64,000 nt of DNA from Anditalea andensis (GTDB lineage Bacteria > Bacteroidota > Bacteroidia > Cytophagales > Cyclobacteriaceae). This document shows, piece by piece, positions 52,312-61,347 of this stretch. The stretch spans positions 372,001-436,000 of the forward strand of contig NZ_JMIH01000023.1 in assembly GCF_000714815.1 (NCBI RefSeq). Reading direction: 5' to 3'. The position numbers and the translations under genes are program-made. The stretch's first letter is position 1; each line of letters begins with the position of its first letter. The notes under the pieces are model-generated. The model was not told the origin of the DNA, did not search any database, and saw only the letters and a list, made by a program, of their open reading frames with translations.

Positions 52312-53925
52312 TTATAGTCTGACATTTAAGTTGGCAAAACCTACATGGGCTGCCCCTGCCTTGACTTCTACATTACCGCTCCCCTTCACTATCCAGCTGA
52401 TGGTCTGCTTTTCAAAAGGTCCCATCTTATCTATGAGCATGATTTTATCTCCAGCAATGATGTCCTTCTTTTCACTATTGATATCCACGCGTATTTTTCG
52501 TAGCCACCTGGATTGGGCCCCCATCTCAGAATGGGTTGGTAGGGGTGAATTGTTAAACAAATCCGCCGTAATACGCGTCAGGCCATTGCCAAGTTTTTCA
52601 CTTATCATATTGTGAAATTCCAATTTAGGCTGCATTTCTGCCAACTTTAGAATAAAATCAGTATGCTCATCCGCTAACTGTCCTACTTTATTATATGACG
52701 GGTTATTCATCAAAAACGGTTTTATTCCGCCCACTTCTACATTTTGTCCTTTAAAATCTGGGTGATCGACCTTAGTCCACGGAACAAAAACACTTTCCAT
52801 GGCTTCTTGCTGAGCATAGGCTAGAAAATTTTCTGACGCGTCCTCTATTACTTTACCTTCTTCATTCTTCATCTCAGGCACCCACCACCCAGGAGTACTG
52901 AAGCTGAGCCGGGCAAAATGAAAATATGCCCACTGAAAGAAATCTCCATCCGTTCCCTGATCTTTCTGCTGGTGTGCTTTGGCAGTAATGGTCTCATTGT
53001 ATAACTCTGAAATCATCGCATTAATGGCCATATCTTTTTCCAGTATGGAAGTCACTACCCTTTTTTTGGCATCACCTGCATGATATTTCAGTGGTGAAGA
53101 GAGATTATTAGCTGGTCCAAAAGTTATAAATGCAAATATATTCCATCTGTCAAAAAGGTAATCCACCATTGCCCTGCTCTCTTTTTGAGAAACCGGATAG
53201 TCTCCGGCCAAAGGCTCAAATGCAGGAAATTTATATGTCAGGTTTTTATTAAACGCTATTCCCTCTGCAGGATCTTCGTTGAAATTTCCATCTTTATCAT
53301 TATCTATACCCTCTGTATACATCAAGTATCTGCCCCTTTCCCCCTTGGAGACATTCGCTTTTACCATCACGCGTTCATCTGTAGATGAGGGGATATGATC
53401 ACCCATGGGACTTTCCACCCGCATCATGGTAATCAGGCCATCTTTATTCAAATCTTCATAGGTATCTTCTCCCATACTGCCATCACGGTCATGGTCCACC
53501 TTAGCGGCATTCCCTCTTCTTTCAAACTTAAGACCTGAAAAATACTGTTCATAAGCATCTGGAGACATATTTGGAAACACATAAAAAGTAGTATTTTCCA
53601 ATGCTTCACTACGTTCGGCTACCAGTTTTTCAGCAAACTGGAGGGCCAGTTCTACACTAAGTAAATGATAACCTTCCACACCCCCCACTACAGCGACCCC
53701 CGGTTTATTATCCATATCTCCGCGGCCTATTTTAAGAACCCATATATCTTTACCTCCTTCTGTTTTGGTGAGGGAAGTAAGGGTGGCCGCATTGTCACGG
53801 GCCACGGACTGTAATCGCTGACCTATCTGGGCAAGGTTAGGATAGTCAGTCTGGGAAAGTGCAGTAAAGGGCAACAGCAAAGCAATACCCAGTCCTGATA
53901 AAACTGATAAGTAATTTTTTCTCAT
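52312..53925 (-). CDS. Degenerate M14-like secreted paralogue, probably catalytically dead
   Basis: A 537-aa exported protein (signal peptide about 1-25, ending ALSQ) that aligns along its whole length with the neighbouring M14 enzyme, including the two acidic calcium-like loops (DHDRDGSMGED plus DLNKDGLIT, and DNDKDGNFNED). The zinc motif HSNE is replaced by E84-G-Y-H87, the third ligand His by Gly (ITFGPANN), and the catalytic Glu region reads SFSTPGWW. All four key residues are therefore changed. It may bind peptides or assist its neighbour, which lies 214 nt downstream on the same strand. Confidence 0.82.
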   Translation of the reverse strand: MRKNYLSVLSGLGIALLLPFTALSQTDYPNLAQIGQRLQSVARDNAATLTSLTKTEGGKDIWVLKIGRGDMDNKPGVAVVGGVEGYHLLSVELALQFAEKLVAERSEALENTTFYVFPNMSPDAYEQYFSGLKFERRGNAAKVDHDRDGSMGEDTYEDLNKDGLITMMRVESPMGDHIPSSTDERVMVKANVSKGERGRYLMYTEGIDNDKDGNFNEDPAEGIAFNKNLTYKFPAFEPLAGDYPVSQKESRAMVDYLFDRWNIFAFITFGPANNLSSPLKYHAGDAKKRVVTSILEKDMAINAMISELYNETITAKAHQQKDQGTDGDFFQWAYFHFARLSFSTPGWWVPEMKNEEGKVIEDASENFLAYAQQEAMESVFVPWTKVDHPDFKGQNVEVGGIKPFLMNNPSYNKVGQLADEHTDFILKLAEMQPKLEFHNMISEKLGNGLTRITADLFNNSPLPTHSEMGAQSRWLRKIRVDINSEKKDIIAGDKIMLIDKMGPFEKQTISWIVKGSGNVEVKAGAAHVGFANLNVRL

Positions 53926-54283
53926 TTTTTATAATTAATCTATAGAAATGATTTGATATATGACAGGTTTTAAAACTAACCCTGCTCCTGATTTAAGCAA
54001 CTATGTTACAAAATATAATTAACACTTAAACATATTCTGTGGGATAGGGTACCGAAAACTTGTAAAAGGTAATCGTTGGGGATAAATGGGTACACAATTA
54101 AAAGTTAAAAAGAAATTCAAATAACTGGCCTTGCACCTACCTATGTACTGGAAATGGTGGTTAACTTTATAATATATAACTGCCCTAAAAAATGGCCAGC
54201 CCTATTCCTGATTAATTTTATTGCCTATGTTAACATAAGGACGTACTTTTGGGTTGGTTTCTAAATCAGCTTAAAACCCCATT
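53926..54283. other. Divergent intergenic region with the hemH promoter
   Basis: A 358-bp region between the divergent M14-paralogue and hemH genes. Apart from the hemH promoter at 54221-54251 I see no gene, repeat or RNA fold. Confidence 0.6.
54221..54251 (+). promoter_or_regulatory. Bacteroidota-type promoter of hemH
   Basis: TTG (54221-54223), 20-nt spacer, TACTTTTG (54244-54251): a full match to the Bacteroidota consensus. Transcription would start near 54257, leaving a leader of about 27 nt before the hemH ATG. Confidence 0.75.
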
Positions 54284-55318
54284 ATGAATAAATTTAAGGC
54301 TAAAATCGGTGTCCTCTTAGTAAATCTTGGAACACCTGATAGCACTTCTACACCCGATGTCAGGAAATATTTGAGAGAATTTTTGATGGACGGAAGGGTC
54401 ATCGATATACCGGCGTTTTCAAGATGGCTGTTGGTGAATCTGATCATAGCTCCATTTAGAGCGCCCAAATCTGCTAAAGAGTATAGAAAACTATGGACAG
54501 ATAGAGGTTCTCCGCTCCTATTTCATACAGAAGACCTTAGAGATAAAGTAAGAGAAAAGCTATCTTCCGATACATACATCATAGAAATGGCGATGAGATA
54601 TCAGACGCCAAGTATAGAAGATGGACTTGCAAAACTAAAAGCAGCCAATGTCGGCAAAATCATAGTCATACCCCTTTTCCCCCAATACGCTTCTGCTTCT
54701 AATGGGTCGGTAGTGGATAAAGTGATGGAAATAGCAAGGACCTGGCAAATCATCCCTCACATTACTTTTGTGAATAATTTTGTGGACCACCCATTGTTTC
54801 TTGAAGCATGGGAAGAGTTGGGTGAAAAATATATGGAGAAAGAAGAGTATGACACTTTTCTATTTTCCTACCATGGGTTGCCTGAGAGGCAAATCAAAAA
54901 GGGATCATGTGACAATTACTGCCAACTAAATGACAAATGCTGTGCAAGTTATAATAAGAAAAACCAGTTTTGCTATCGGGCACAGTCATTCTATACGACA
55001 CGTTTGTTGTCTGAAAAACTCAGCTTGCCTAAAGAAAAAGTACAAACATGCTTTCAGTCCAGATTGGGAAACGACCCCTGGATCAAACCTTATACTGATG
55101 ATGTCATCAAAGAACTGGCAGATAATGGGAGGAAGAAAGTCTTGGTTTTTTCGCCTGCTTTTGTAGCTGACTGTCTGGAAACTACGGTAGAGGTTGGGCA
55201 AGAATATAAAGAGCAGTTTATAGAATTGGGAGGGCAAACATGGGATCTTGTACCATCTCTCAACAGTAATGATAAATGGGTAGCATGCGTAGCAGATCTG
55301 ATACACATCAATAGTTAG
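54284..55318 (+). CDS. hemH: Ferrochelatase
   Basis: Inserts Fe2+ into protoporphyrin IX (344 aa). N-terminal GVLLVNLGTPDSTSTPDVRKYL, the catalytic His H197 in FSYHGLPERQ, and the Glu-containing FVADCLETTVEVG near the C-terminus are all present. A Cys-rich segment C209-x3-C213-x5-C219-C220-x9-C230 follows H197, consistent with the iron-sulfur or metal-binding insert of some bacterial ferrochelatases. It precedes an MFS gene by 8 nt. Confidence 0.95.
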   Translation: MNKFKAKIGVLLVNLGTPDSTSTPDVRKYLREFLMDGRVIDIPAFSRWLLVNLIIAPFRAPKSAKEYRKLWTDRGSPLLFHTEDLRDKVREKLSSDTYIIEMAMRYQTPSIEDGLAKLKAANVGKIIVIPLFPQYASASNGSVVDKVMEIARTWQIIPHITFVNNFVDHPLFLEAWEELGEKYMEKEEYDTFLFSYHGLPERQIKKGSCDNYCQLNDKCCASYNKKNQFCYRAQSFYTTRLLSEKLSLPKEKVQTCFQSRLGNDPWIKPYTDDVIKELADNGRKKVLVFSPAFVADCLETTVEVGQEYKEQFIELGGQTWDLVPSLNSNDKWVACVADLIHINS

Positions 55319-55326
55319 ATCACTAG

Positions 55327-56508
55327 ATGACCATTTCTGAGCAAAAATCCCCCAGTAATACACTTTTGATACTGGGTATAATTATAATTTCGTTTAATCT
55401 CAGACCCTCTATCACGGCAGTAGGTCCTCTTTTACCTCTGATCAGGGAGGATTTGGATCTCTCTAATGCCTGGGCAGGATTTCTGACGACTTTGCCCTTA
55501 TTGACCTTTGCTACATTTTCTCTTTTTTCTTCTGCTATAGGAAGAAAACTGGGCAATGCGCGGGCCATCCTTTTGGGTATGGTCATTATTGGTTTGGGCA
55601 CTTTAATCAGGGTAATGGGAGGTACATTTTTCCTGTTTTTTGGGACAGCACTTACCGGTATAGGTATCGTCATAGGAAATGTACTCTTGATCCCTTTTAT
55701 CAAAGTTAAACTCCCCCATAAAATAGGACTCATGACCAGTATGTATACCACGGGTATGACTTTAATGGCAGCAGTAGCCTCAGGAGTAAGTATTCCATTA
55801 GCAAAAATCCCTGCATTTGGATGGAGGGGATCTTTACTGTTTTGGATGCTGCTCATCCTTATGGGTATATTGTTCTGGCTTCCACAGATCAAAAAACATA
55901 AAATACCTGTACTGACAGGAGCTGAAACTGATATACCTGTCAATATTTGGAAATCCAGACTGGCCTGGCAGGTATCCATATTTATGGGTGTTCAATCCCT
56001 GATATTCTTTTCCTTGATCACATGGCTGCCAGATATGCTGATGGACAGAAATTTCACTGCTTCTCAATCCGGATATATCCTTTCCGGTATCCAGATAGTA
56101 GGTCTTGGAGGTTCATTCCTCGCGCCTCTTATTGCCGTGAAATTTAAAGATCAGGTCGTGCTGGGTGCACTACTGGGTATCGGGTATCTTTTAGGGTTTA
56201 CTGCTTTGTTTTTTGAAAGCAAGATCATCCTTTATAGCGGACTCACAGTCATAGGGTTGTGCCTGGGCTCCAGCATCAGCTTAGCTTATACCCTTATAGG
56301 ACTCCGGACCTATAGTGATAAAACGACCGCTTCACTTTCAGGTATGGCCCAATCTATAGGGTATTTTTTAGCAGCAATTGGTCCACTTATCATAGGAATC
56401 CTGATAGATATATTTGCAGACTGGAGGCTGTTTTTAGGATTAATGATGGCGGCATCGGCAGTGTTTTTGTTTCTGGCCACCCGGGTGGGAAGGGCAGTAA
56501 GGATATAA
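55327..56508 (+). CDS. MFS transporter, CynX/NimT-like
   Basis: A 393-aa twelve-helix major facilitator. The first helices (LLILGIIIISFNLRPSITAVGPLLPLI) carry the FNLRP..TAVGPLLP pattern of the CynX/NimT (cyanate/nitroimidazole) subgroup; helix 4-5 and the central loop are normal. Substrate unknown. It starts 8 nt after hemH, so co-transcription is likely though a functional link to heme is not established. Confidence 0.87.
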   Translation: MTISEQKSPSNTLLILGIIIISFNLRPSITAVGPLLPLIREDLDLSNAWAGFLTTLPLLTFATFSLFSSAIGRKLGNARAILLGMVIIGLGTLIRVMGGTFFLFFGTALTGIGIVIGNVLLIPFIKVKLPHKIGLMTSMYTTGMTLMAAVASGVSIPLAKIPAFGWRGSLLFWMLLILMGILFWLPQIKKHKIPVLTGAETDIPVNIWKSRLAWQVSIFMGVQSLIFFSLITWLPDMLMDRNFTASQSGYILSGIQIVGLGGSFLAPLIAVKFKDQVVLGALLGIGYLLGFTALFFESKIILYSGLTVIGLCLGSSISLAYTLIGLRTYSDKTTASLSGMAQSIGYFLAAIGPLIIGILIDIFADWRLFLGLMMAASAVFLFLATRVGRAVRI

Positions 56509-56573
56509 AAGGATAGGTTTTATTTTCCCTTACAGATAAAGGTTTTTACCTTTGCCATCAAATATTAAAGATA

Positions 56574-57176
56574 ATGCAAGATTTCATAGTATCCTTAGGC
56601 ATTAGCCCAGATGTTTTTTCGTATGTGATAATGCCCTTACTGATCTTTATGGCAAGGGTCACAGATGTATCCATCTCCACCCTGAGGGTAATGTTTGTGC
56701 TGAGCGGTAAAAAAAACGTCGCTCCTTTTTTGGGATTTTTTGAAGCTTTGATTTGGCTGCTGGCTATAGGACAGATATTGCAGAATATTAATAATCCGAT
56801 GTCCTACATAGCTTATGCCGGGGGATTTGGTATGGGTACATATGTAGGGATGATGTTTGAGGAGAAACTAGCCCTGGGCCGGGTACTGGTGAGGGTAATC
56901 ACTCCTGAGCCCATGCCCGAACTTATAGAATATATGAAGGAGCGTAATTATAGGTTTACCAGTGTAGGAGCTGAAGGAAGATTCGGAAAGGTAAACCTAC
57001 TTTTCACAGTGATGAAAAGAGATTCTTTGAAAGACTTTATTTCAAAAGTAAAATCCTGTAATAACAAGGCATTCTATACCATCGAAAGTGTTAAAAGAAT
57101 CAGTGAAGATGATTTCAGCATCACGGAAGATAGGCCAAGATTTACTACCAGGATTTATAATAGGCTCAGAAAATAA
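56574..57176 (+). CDS. UPF0316 (DUF2179/DUF5698) membrane protein
   Basis: A 200-aa protein with three transmembrane helices (about 15-37, 47-70 and 74-95) and a cytoplasmic ACT-like DUF2179 C-terminal domain (about 103-180). RVTDVSISTLRVMFVLSGKK and FFEALIWLLAIGQILQNI are typical of UPF0316. Function unknown. It is 65 nt after the MFS gene. Confidence 0.87.
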   Translation: MQDFIVSLGISPDVFSYVIMPLLIFMARVTDVSISTLRVMFVLSGKKNVAPFLGFFEALIWLLAIGQILQNINNPMSYIAYAGGFGMGTYVGMMFEEKLALGRVLVRVITPEPMPELIEYMKERNYRFTSVGAEGRFGKVNLLFTVMKRDSLKDFISKVKSCNNKAFYTIESVKRISEDDFSITEDRPRFTTRIYNRLRK

Positions 57177-57322
57177 GTGACGAAAAGATGTCATGGACAC
57201 TGATTTTCCTTTAACAAAAAATTAAAATTGTTATGAGGGAAATACCGGGAATACTTTTTTTTAAGGTATTTATAAGGCTTAAAAAATTAACCTGAACGGC
57301 CGAATCCTGAATATATATCTGC

Positions 57323-57363
57323 AAACGTAGCCCCAGCCCATACTTTGAGCTGGGGCTACGTTT
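57323..57363. terminator. Hairpin terminator between UPF0316 and the M24 gene
   Basis: A perfect 15-bp stem (arm AAACGTAGCCCCAGC) with an 11-nt loop, flanked by A/T tracts. Positioned 9 nt after the M24 stop on the minus strand, so it mainly serves that gene, and possibly both. Confidence 0.85.
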
Positions 57364-57371
57364 TAGAATTT

Positions 57372-58979
57372 TTAATCAAGTTCCGGAAGCACCCACTGCT
57401 CTAAGATGCTCGGATTTGCCATCATGCTTTCTATCTCATCACTGCTCCTCGGGGCTAAGGAAGATAAATTTTCATATCCATCGCTGGTAATCAAAACATC
57501 ATCTTCAATCCTGACGGCGATTCCCCACCACTTTGGATCACAATCACTGCCTTCAGGGATATATATACCAGGCTCAACAGTCAGTACCATACCCTCTTTG
57601 AGGACTCCGTAGGTACCACGGTCATGCACATCCAATCCCAGATGGTGGCTGGTACCATGTGGAAAATATTTATGCCTCTGACCTCTTTTGATAATCCCAA
57701 GTGAAATCAGGCCTTCATTTATAATGCGCTGGGCCTCTTTATTGATGTCACTGAATTCCCCTCCTGCTCTACATTTATTAAACCCTGCTTCCTGGGCCTT
57801 ATACACAAGGTCATAAATTGCCTTTTCCTCTTCGTTATATTTCCCGGATATCGGGATCGTTCTGGTTACATCAGCAGTATACCCTCTGTATTCGGCACCC
57901 AGATCCATCAGAATCAATCTCTTATCTATATCCCTTTTATCATTTTCTATATAATGTAATATACATCCATTATGCTCAGCTCCTACGATGGAAGGATATC
58001 CTATCCCTTCTGCACCATATCTTTTGTAAACAAATTCATGGATCCCCTGCACTTCCCTTTCCGACATTCCTGGTTTAAGGGCTTTCATCACTTCCACCTG
58101 TCCTATGGCTGATATCTGAATGGCTTTCCGTAACATGGTCATCTCTTCTGGAGTTTTGGATTCCCTTAGATGATCCATCATATTACCTAAGGTACCAATT
58201 TCGACTTTTGATTTTGGAAGACGTTCCTTTAGAGCTATTCTTTTTTCCGGGGTGTCTGCATCCAAAAAATCATTAAGCACTTCATCATTTTCTACAGATG
58301 TATAATATTGTCTGTATTTACCTATCACCTGTGCTACATTGGCAGCATTTTCTAGATCTGTAGCTCTTATTAGTTCATATAGCTCAACGGTCACCTCATC
58401 GGCATTTTGGGGATAGTCAGAAGATTTTATAAAAGCGGTCCTCATAGCATTTAGAGGCTTATTACTAGGGCTTTCTTCTATATCTTTGAGAGAAAAAGTA
58501 AGTATTTTATCAAAGACACTAAAATTTAATCCTGGAAAAGCATCAAACTCATTGTTAAGATAGACATGAGAAAAGGCTAGCTTATCCTTTACACCTTCCG
58601 TTCCCAGTCTCTTGCCGTTCCACATCTCTGCATTTTCATCCCGGGGCTGCACAAAAAAGAGTTCATCCGTACGGATTTCACCAATCGTTCTCTCAGAGCT
58701 AAAAATTAAAAGGGTGGCATTAGGCTCTCTGAAACCAGTAAGGTAAAATAAATCAGTATTGGGGTGATAGATAAAATCCACATCGTTGGACCTGTTCTTG
58801 ACTGGATTTGAAAAAAATACTGCCACAGAATTTTCCGGCATGATGGCTCTCAAAGCTGCTCTACGTTCTTTATGAAAATCAGCATTCAGGCCATCATCAA
58901 AAAAAGATTGGGCCTGAACACCCATGGTAAATAAGAACAGTAAAATAAATAACAATTTGTTTATATGTGGATAAGACAT
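57372..58979 (-). CDS. Exported Xaa-Pro aminopeptidase (M24B)
   Basis: A 535-aa aminopeptidase P with a signal peptide (about 1-23, ending GVQAQ), AMP_N domain (about 33-170, RRAALRAIMPENSVAVFFSN) and M24 pita-bread domain (about 275-510). Metal ligands: Asp in LILMDLGAEYRG and in YTADVTRT, His in HGTSHHLGLDVHD, Glu in VLTVEPGIYIP and in VRIEDDVLI, all intact. Export to the periplasm suggests peptide scavenging. The gene is flanked by a terminator and diverges from the phosphatase gene. Confidence 0.93.
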   Translation of the reverse strand: MSYPHINKLLFILLFLFTMGVQAQSFFDDGLNADFHKERRAALRAIMPENSVAVFFSNPVKNRSNDVDFIYHPNTDLFYLTGFREPNATLLIFSSERTIGEIRTDELFFVQPRDENAEMWNGKRLGTEGVKDKLAFSHVYLNNEFDAFPGLNFSVFDKILTFSLKDIEESPSNKPLNAMRTAFIKSSDYPQNADEVTVELYELIRATDLENAANVAQVIGKYRQYYTSVENDEVLNDFLDADTPEKRIALKERLPKSKVEIGTLGNMMDHLRESKTPEEMTMLRKAIQISAIGQVEVMKALKPGMSEREVQGIHEFVYKRYGAEGIGYPSIVGAEHNGCILHYIENDKRDIDKRLILMDLGAEYRGYTADVTRTIPISGKYNEEEKAIYDLVYKAQEAGFNKCRAGGEFSDINKEAQRIINEGLISLGIIKRGQRHKYFPHGTSHHLGLDVHDRGTYGVLKEGMVLTVEPGIYIPEGSDCDPKWWGIAVRIEDDVLITSDGYENLSSLAPRSSDEIESMMANPSILEQWVLPELD

Positions 58980-59291
58980 ATTTTATAAAGTTTTAAGTCA
59001 ACGATATAACCATAAGTATTATTATAATGCATACTATTTATCAATGCAGTAATACTAGATAATAGTCTGTGAGGCAATATACTGCCTCTTATGAACATTA
59101 TACAAAAATGCTATTTATAAGTTTAAATTACAATCATTCAATTTTAAAGCTTGTTAACAGAATATTACCTTCTAAAGGGTAGAATTTACCACCTAGACCA
59201 TTCTTGCGCCCCCAAAAGCAAAGTAAGTCAACAAGACAGGCATATTTATATGGATTGTTTATCTTTGCATGATTTAAAAAAATACAGCATA
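58980..59291. other. Divergent intergenic region
   Basis: A 312-bp AT-rich region between the M24 and phosphatase genes. It holds the -7 box at 59260-59267; nothing else is supported. An in-frame ATG at 59151 would lengthen the phosphatase by 47 residues but would bury its signal peptide. Confidence 0.55.
59260..59267 (+). promoter_or_regulatory. -7 box upstream of the phosphatase gene
   Basis: TATCTTTG fits TAnnTTTG; expected start near 59272, 20 nt before the ATG at 59292. This supports the shorter start of the phosphatase. No clear -33 element. Confidence 0.5.
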
Positions 59292-60932
59292 ATGAAAATT
59301 TCATCTCTCTTTTTAATAATTGTAAGCGTACTAACCATCCATCATGCTACGGCACAGACAGGTGCTCCTAAACCAAAAATCGTAGTGGGGATAGTAGTGG
59401 ACCAGATGCGGCAGGAATATATTTATAAATTTCAAGAAAGATATGCGGATGGAGGATTCAACAGACTGGTACGTGAAGGGTATATGATGAAAAATGCGCA
59501 TTATAATTATATCCCTACCTATACAGGTCCAGGGCATGCATCAGTATACACTGGGACCACACCATCTACTCATGGTATCATCGGTAATGATTGGTTTGTG
59601 AGAAAACTAAACGGGACAATTTACTGCGCCGGTGACAGCACTGTCTCCAATGTAGGAGGAAGCTTAAATAGCGGCCAGATCAGCCCCAGGAATATGTTAA
59701 CTACTACAATAACTGATGAGTTAAGATTTTCTTCTAACAAAAGATCAAAGGTGGTAGGCGTAGCCATCAAAGATCGGGGCGCAGCATTACCAGCTGGGCA
59801 CCTGGGAGATGCATACTGGTTTGACGCTTCCACAGGAGAATTTATGACCTCTACTTATTATTATAATGAACTTCCCGACTGGGTAAAGGAATTTAACAAT
59901 CGTAGGCTCCCAGAAGCATACCTATCCCAATCATGGCAAACCCTCTACCCTATAGATTCCTACATCCAAAGCATAGAAGATACCAATGATTTTGAAGGCA
60001 CCTTTACCGGAAAAGAAACTACAGATTTCCCTTATCATCTGCCAGATCTGATGGAATCCAACGGGGGGCTTGGTCTGATATCCACCACTCCCTTTGGAAA
60101 TTCTCTCACCTTAGATATGGCTTATGCAGCTATAGAAGGGGAACAGTTAGGGATGGGTGATGAAACAGACTTTCTGGCTGTCAGCTTTTCTTCTCCGGAC
60201 TATATCGGCCACAAATTTGGCCCCACTTCAGTAGAACTGGAAGACAACTACCTTCGGTTGGATCTAGAACTGGAAAAGTTTCTTAACTACCTAGATAGTA
60301 CCTATGGAGAAAATGAATACCTCGTTTTCTTAACGGCAGACCACGGCGTGGCGGAGATAGTGGAGTATATGCAAAGCGAAAATGTGCCCGCAGGTAGATT
60401 GAATAGCAGGTTTATTACTACACAACTTAAAGGATTTACCAACCAGATGTACGGAGAAGGTGAATGGATCTCCAACGTCTCCAATGAGCAGATCTACCTG
60501 AATAAGGATCTTGCCAAAGAAAAAGGCCTTGACCTAGAAGAAATGCAAAAAGACCTAGCAGAATTTGTACTCCGTTTTGATGGAATCAAGGAAGCCTATA
60601 CAGCCAGTGATTTAAAGCGAATGAGTTATACCGAAGGCAGAAAACACTTGCTCCAGATGGGGTTTAACCACAAAGCATCTGGAGATGTAATGATGGTATT
60701 AGAACCAGGATGGCTTTCAAGTACCTGGAAAGGAACTACACATGGAACCGGATTTAATTATGATACGCATGTCCCTGTAATTTTTTATGGCTGGAATGTC
60801 CCCCAGGGAGAAAGCGCTGCATACTGTACCATCACTGATATCGCACCTACACTGAGCATGATGCTAGGGATCCGTTTGCCAAACGGAGCTTCAGGAAGCC
60901 CTATCTTACCCATTAGTGATATAAAACAGTGA
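59292..60932 (+). CDS. Exported alkaline phosphatase, PafA-like
   Basis: A 546-aa member of the alkaline phosphatase superfamily with a signal peptide (about 1-22, ending ATAQ). VVGIVVDQMRQEYI has the first metal Asp; PTYTGPGHASVYTGT contains the Thr nucleophile; VSFSSPDYIGHKFGP and LTADHGVAEIVEY carry Asp/His metal ligands; GTGFNYDTHVPVIFYG has the last His. The Thr nucleophile and length match the PafA-type enzymes of Bacteroidota. Probable phosphate scavenging in the periplasm. Confidence 0.92.
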   Translation: MKISSLFLIIVSVLTIHHATAQTGAPKPKIVVGIVVDQMRQEYIYKFQERYADGGFNRLVREGYMMKNAHYNYIPTYTGPGHASVYTGTTPSTHGIIGNDWFVRKLNGTIYCAGDSTVSNVGGSLNSGQISPRNMLTTTITDELRFSSNKRSKVVGVAIKDRGAALPAGHLGDAYWFDASTGEFMTSTYYYNELPDWVKEFNNRRLPEAYLSQSWQTLYPIDSYIQSIEDTNDFEGTFTGKETTDFPYHLPDLMESNGGLGLISTTPFGNSLTLDMAYAAIEGEQLGMGDETDFLAVSFSSPDYIGHKFGPTSVELEDNYLRLDLELEKFLNYLDSTYGENEYLVFLTADHGVAEIVEYMQSENVPAGRLNSRFITTQLKGFTNQMYGEGEWISNVSNEQIYLNKDLAKEKGLDLEEMQKDLAEFVLRFDGIKEAYTASDLKRMSYTEGRKHLLQMGFNHKASGDVMMVLEPGWLSSTWKGTTHGTGFNYDTHVPVIFYGWNVPQGESAAYCTITDIAPTLSMMLGIRLPNGASGSPILPISDIKQ

Positions 60933-61347
60933 TATACTGTTTATAATGACATTTGAGATTAAATACAGCAGTATTAAACAGTATTTATATGTATGTAAAA
61001 CACAATTTTATTATTTCATAATTACATAAAATTTCATAAACATAGGAAAATCATAACGATACAGGTAAAGTATTTTGATTAAATTTTCACTATCTTTGCA
61101 ACATGGGATTATCTTAGAATATGTACCCTATTTTTAAGATGAACATTACCCACATGTATTTATTTTAGCAAGTGAATCTGCCGAAATTGAGTCTGATATA
61201 TTATTTCCATTCAGATTTCTTTTATAATAATGTGTTAAAACAAACTAGGCAAGATCACCAGCTAAACATTAACGATATCTTCATATTGGGAAGTAAATTT
61301 ATTGTATAAAAAGGTTCATATTTCCTTACTAATTACTATTGGTATAA
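60933..61347. other. Intergenic region upstream of the GMC gene
   Basis: A 415-bp AT-rich region. A -7 box TATCTTTG is at 61091-61098, giving a possible leader of about 245 nt for the GMC gene. A 45-codon frame beginning GTG at 61172 is not convincing. No terminator for the phosphatase gene is recognised. Confidence 0.5.

Noticed and set aside
59151-59291. N-terminal extension of the PafA-like phosphatase
   Set aside because: It would place 47 polar residues before a clear signal peptide and overlaps the -7 box at 59260-59267.
61172-61309. 45-codon frame starting GTG upstream of the GMC gene
   Set aside because: No recognisable sequence, AT-rich composition and no start context; open by chance.
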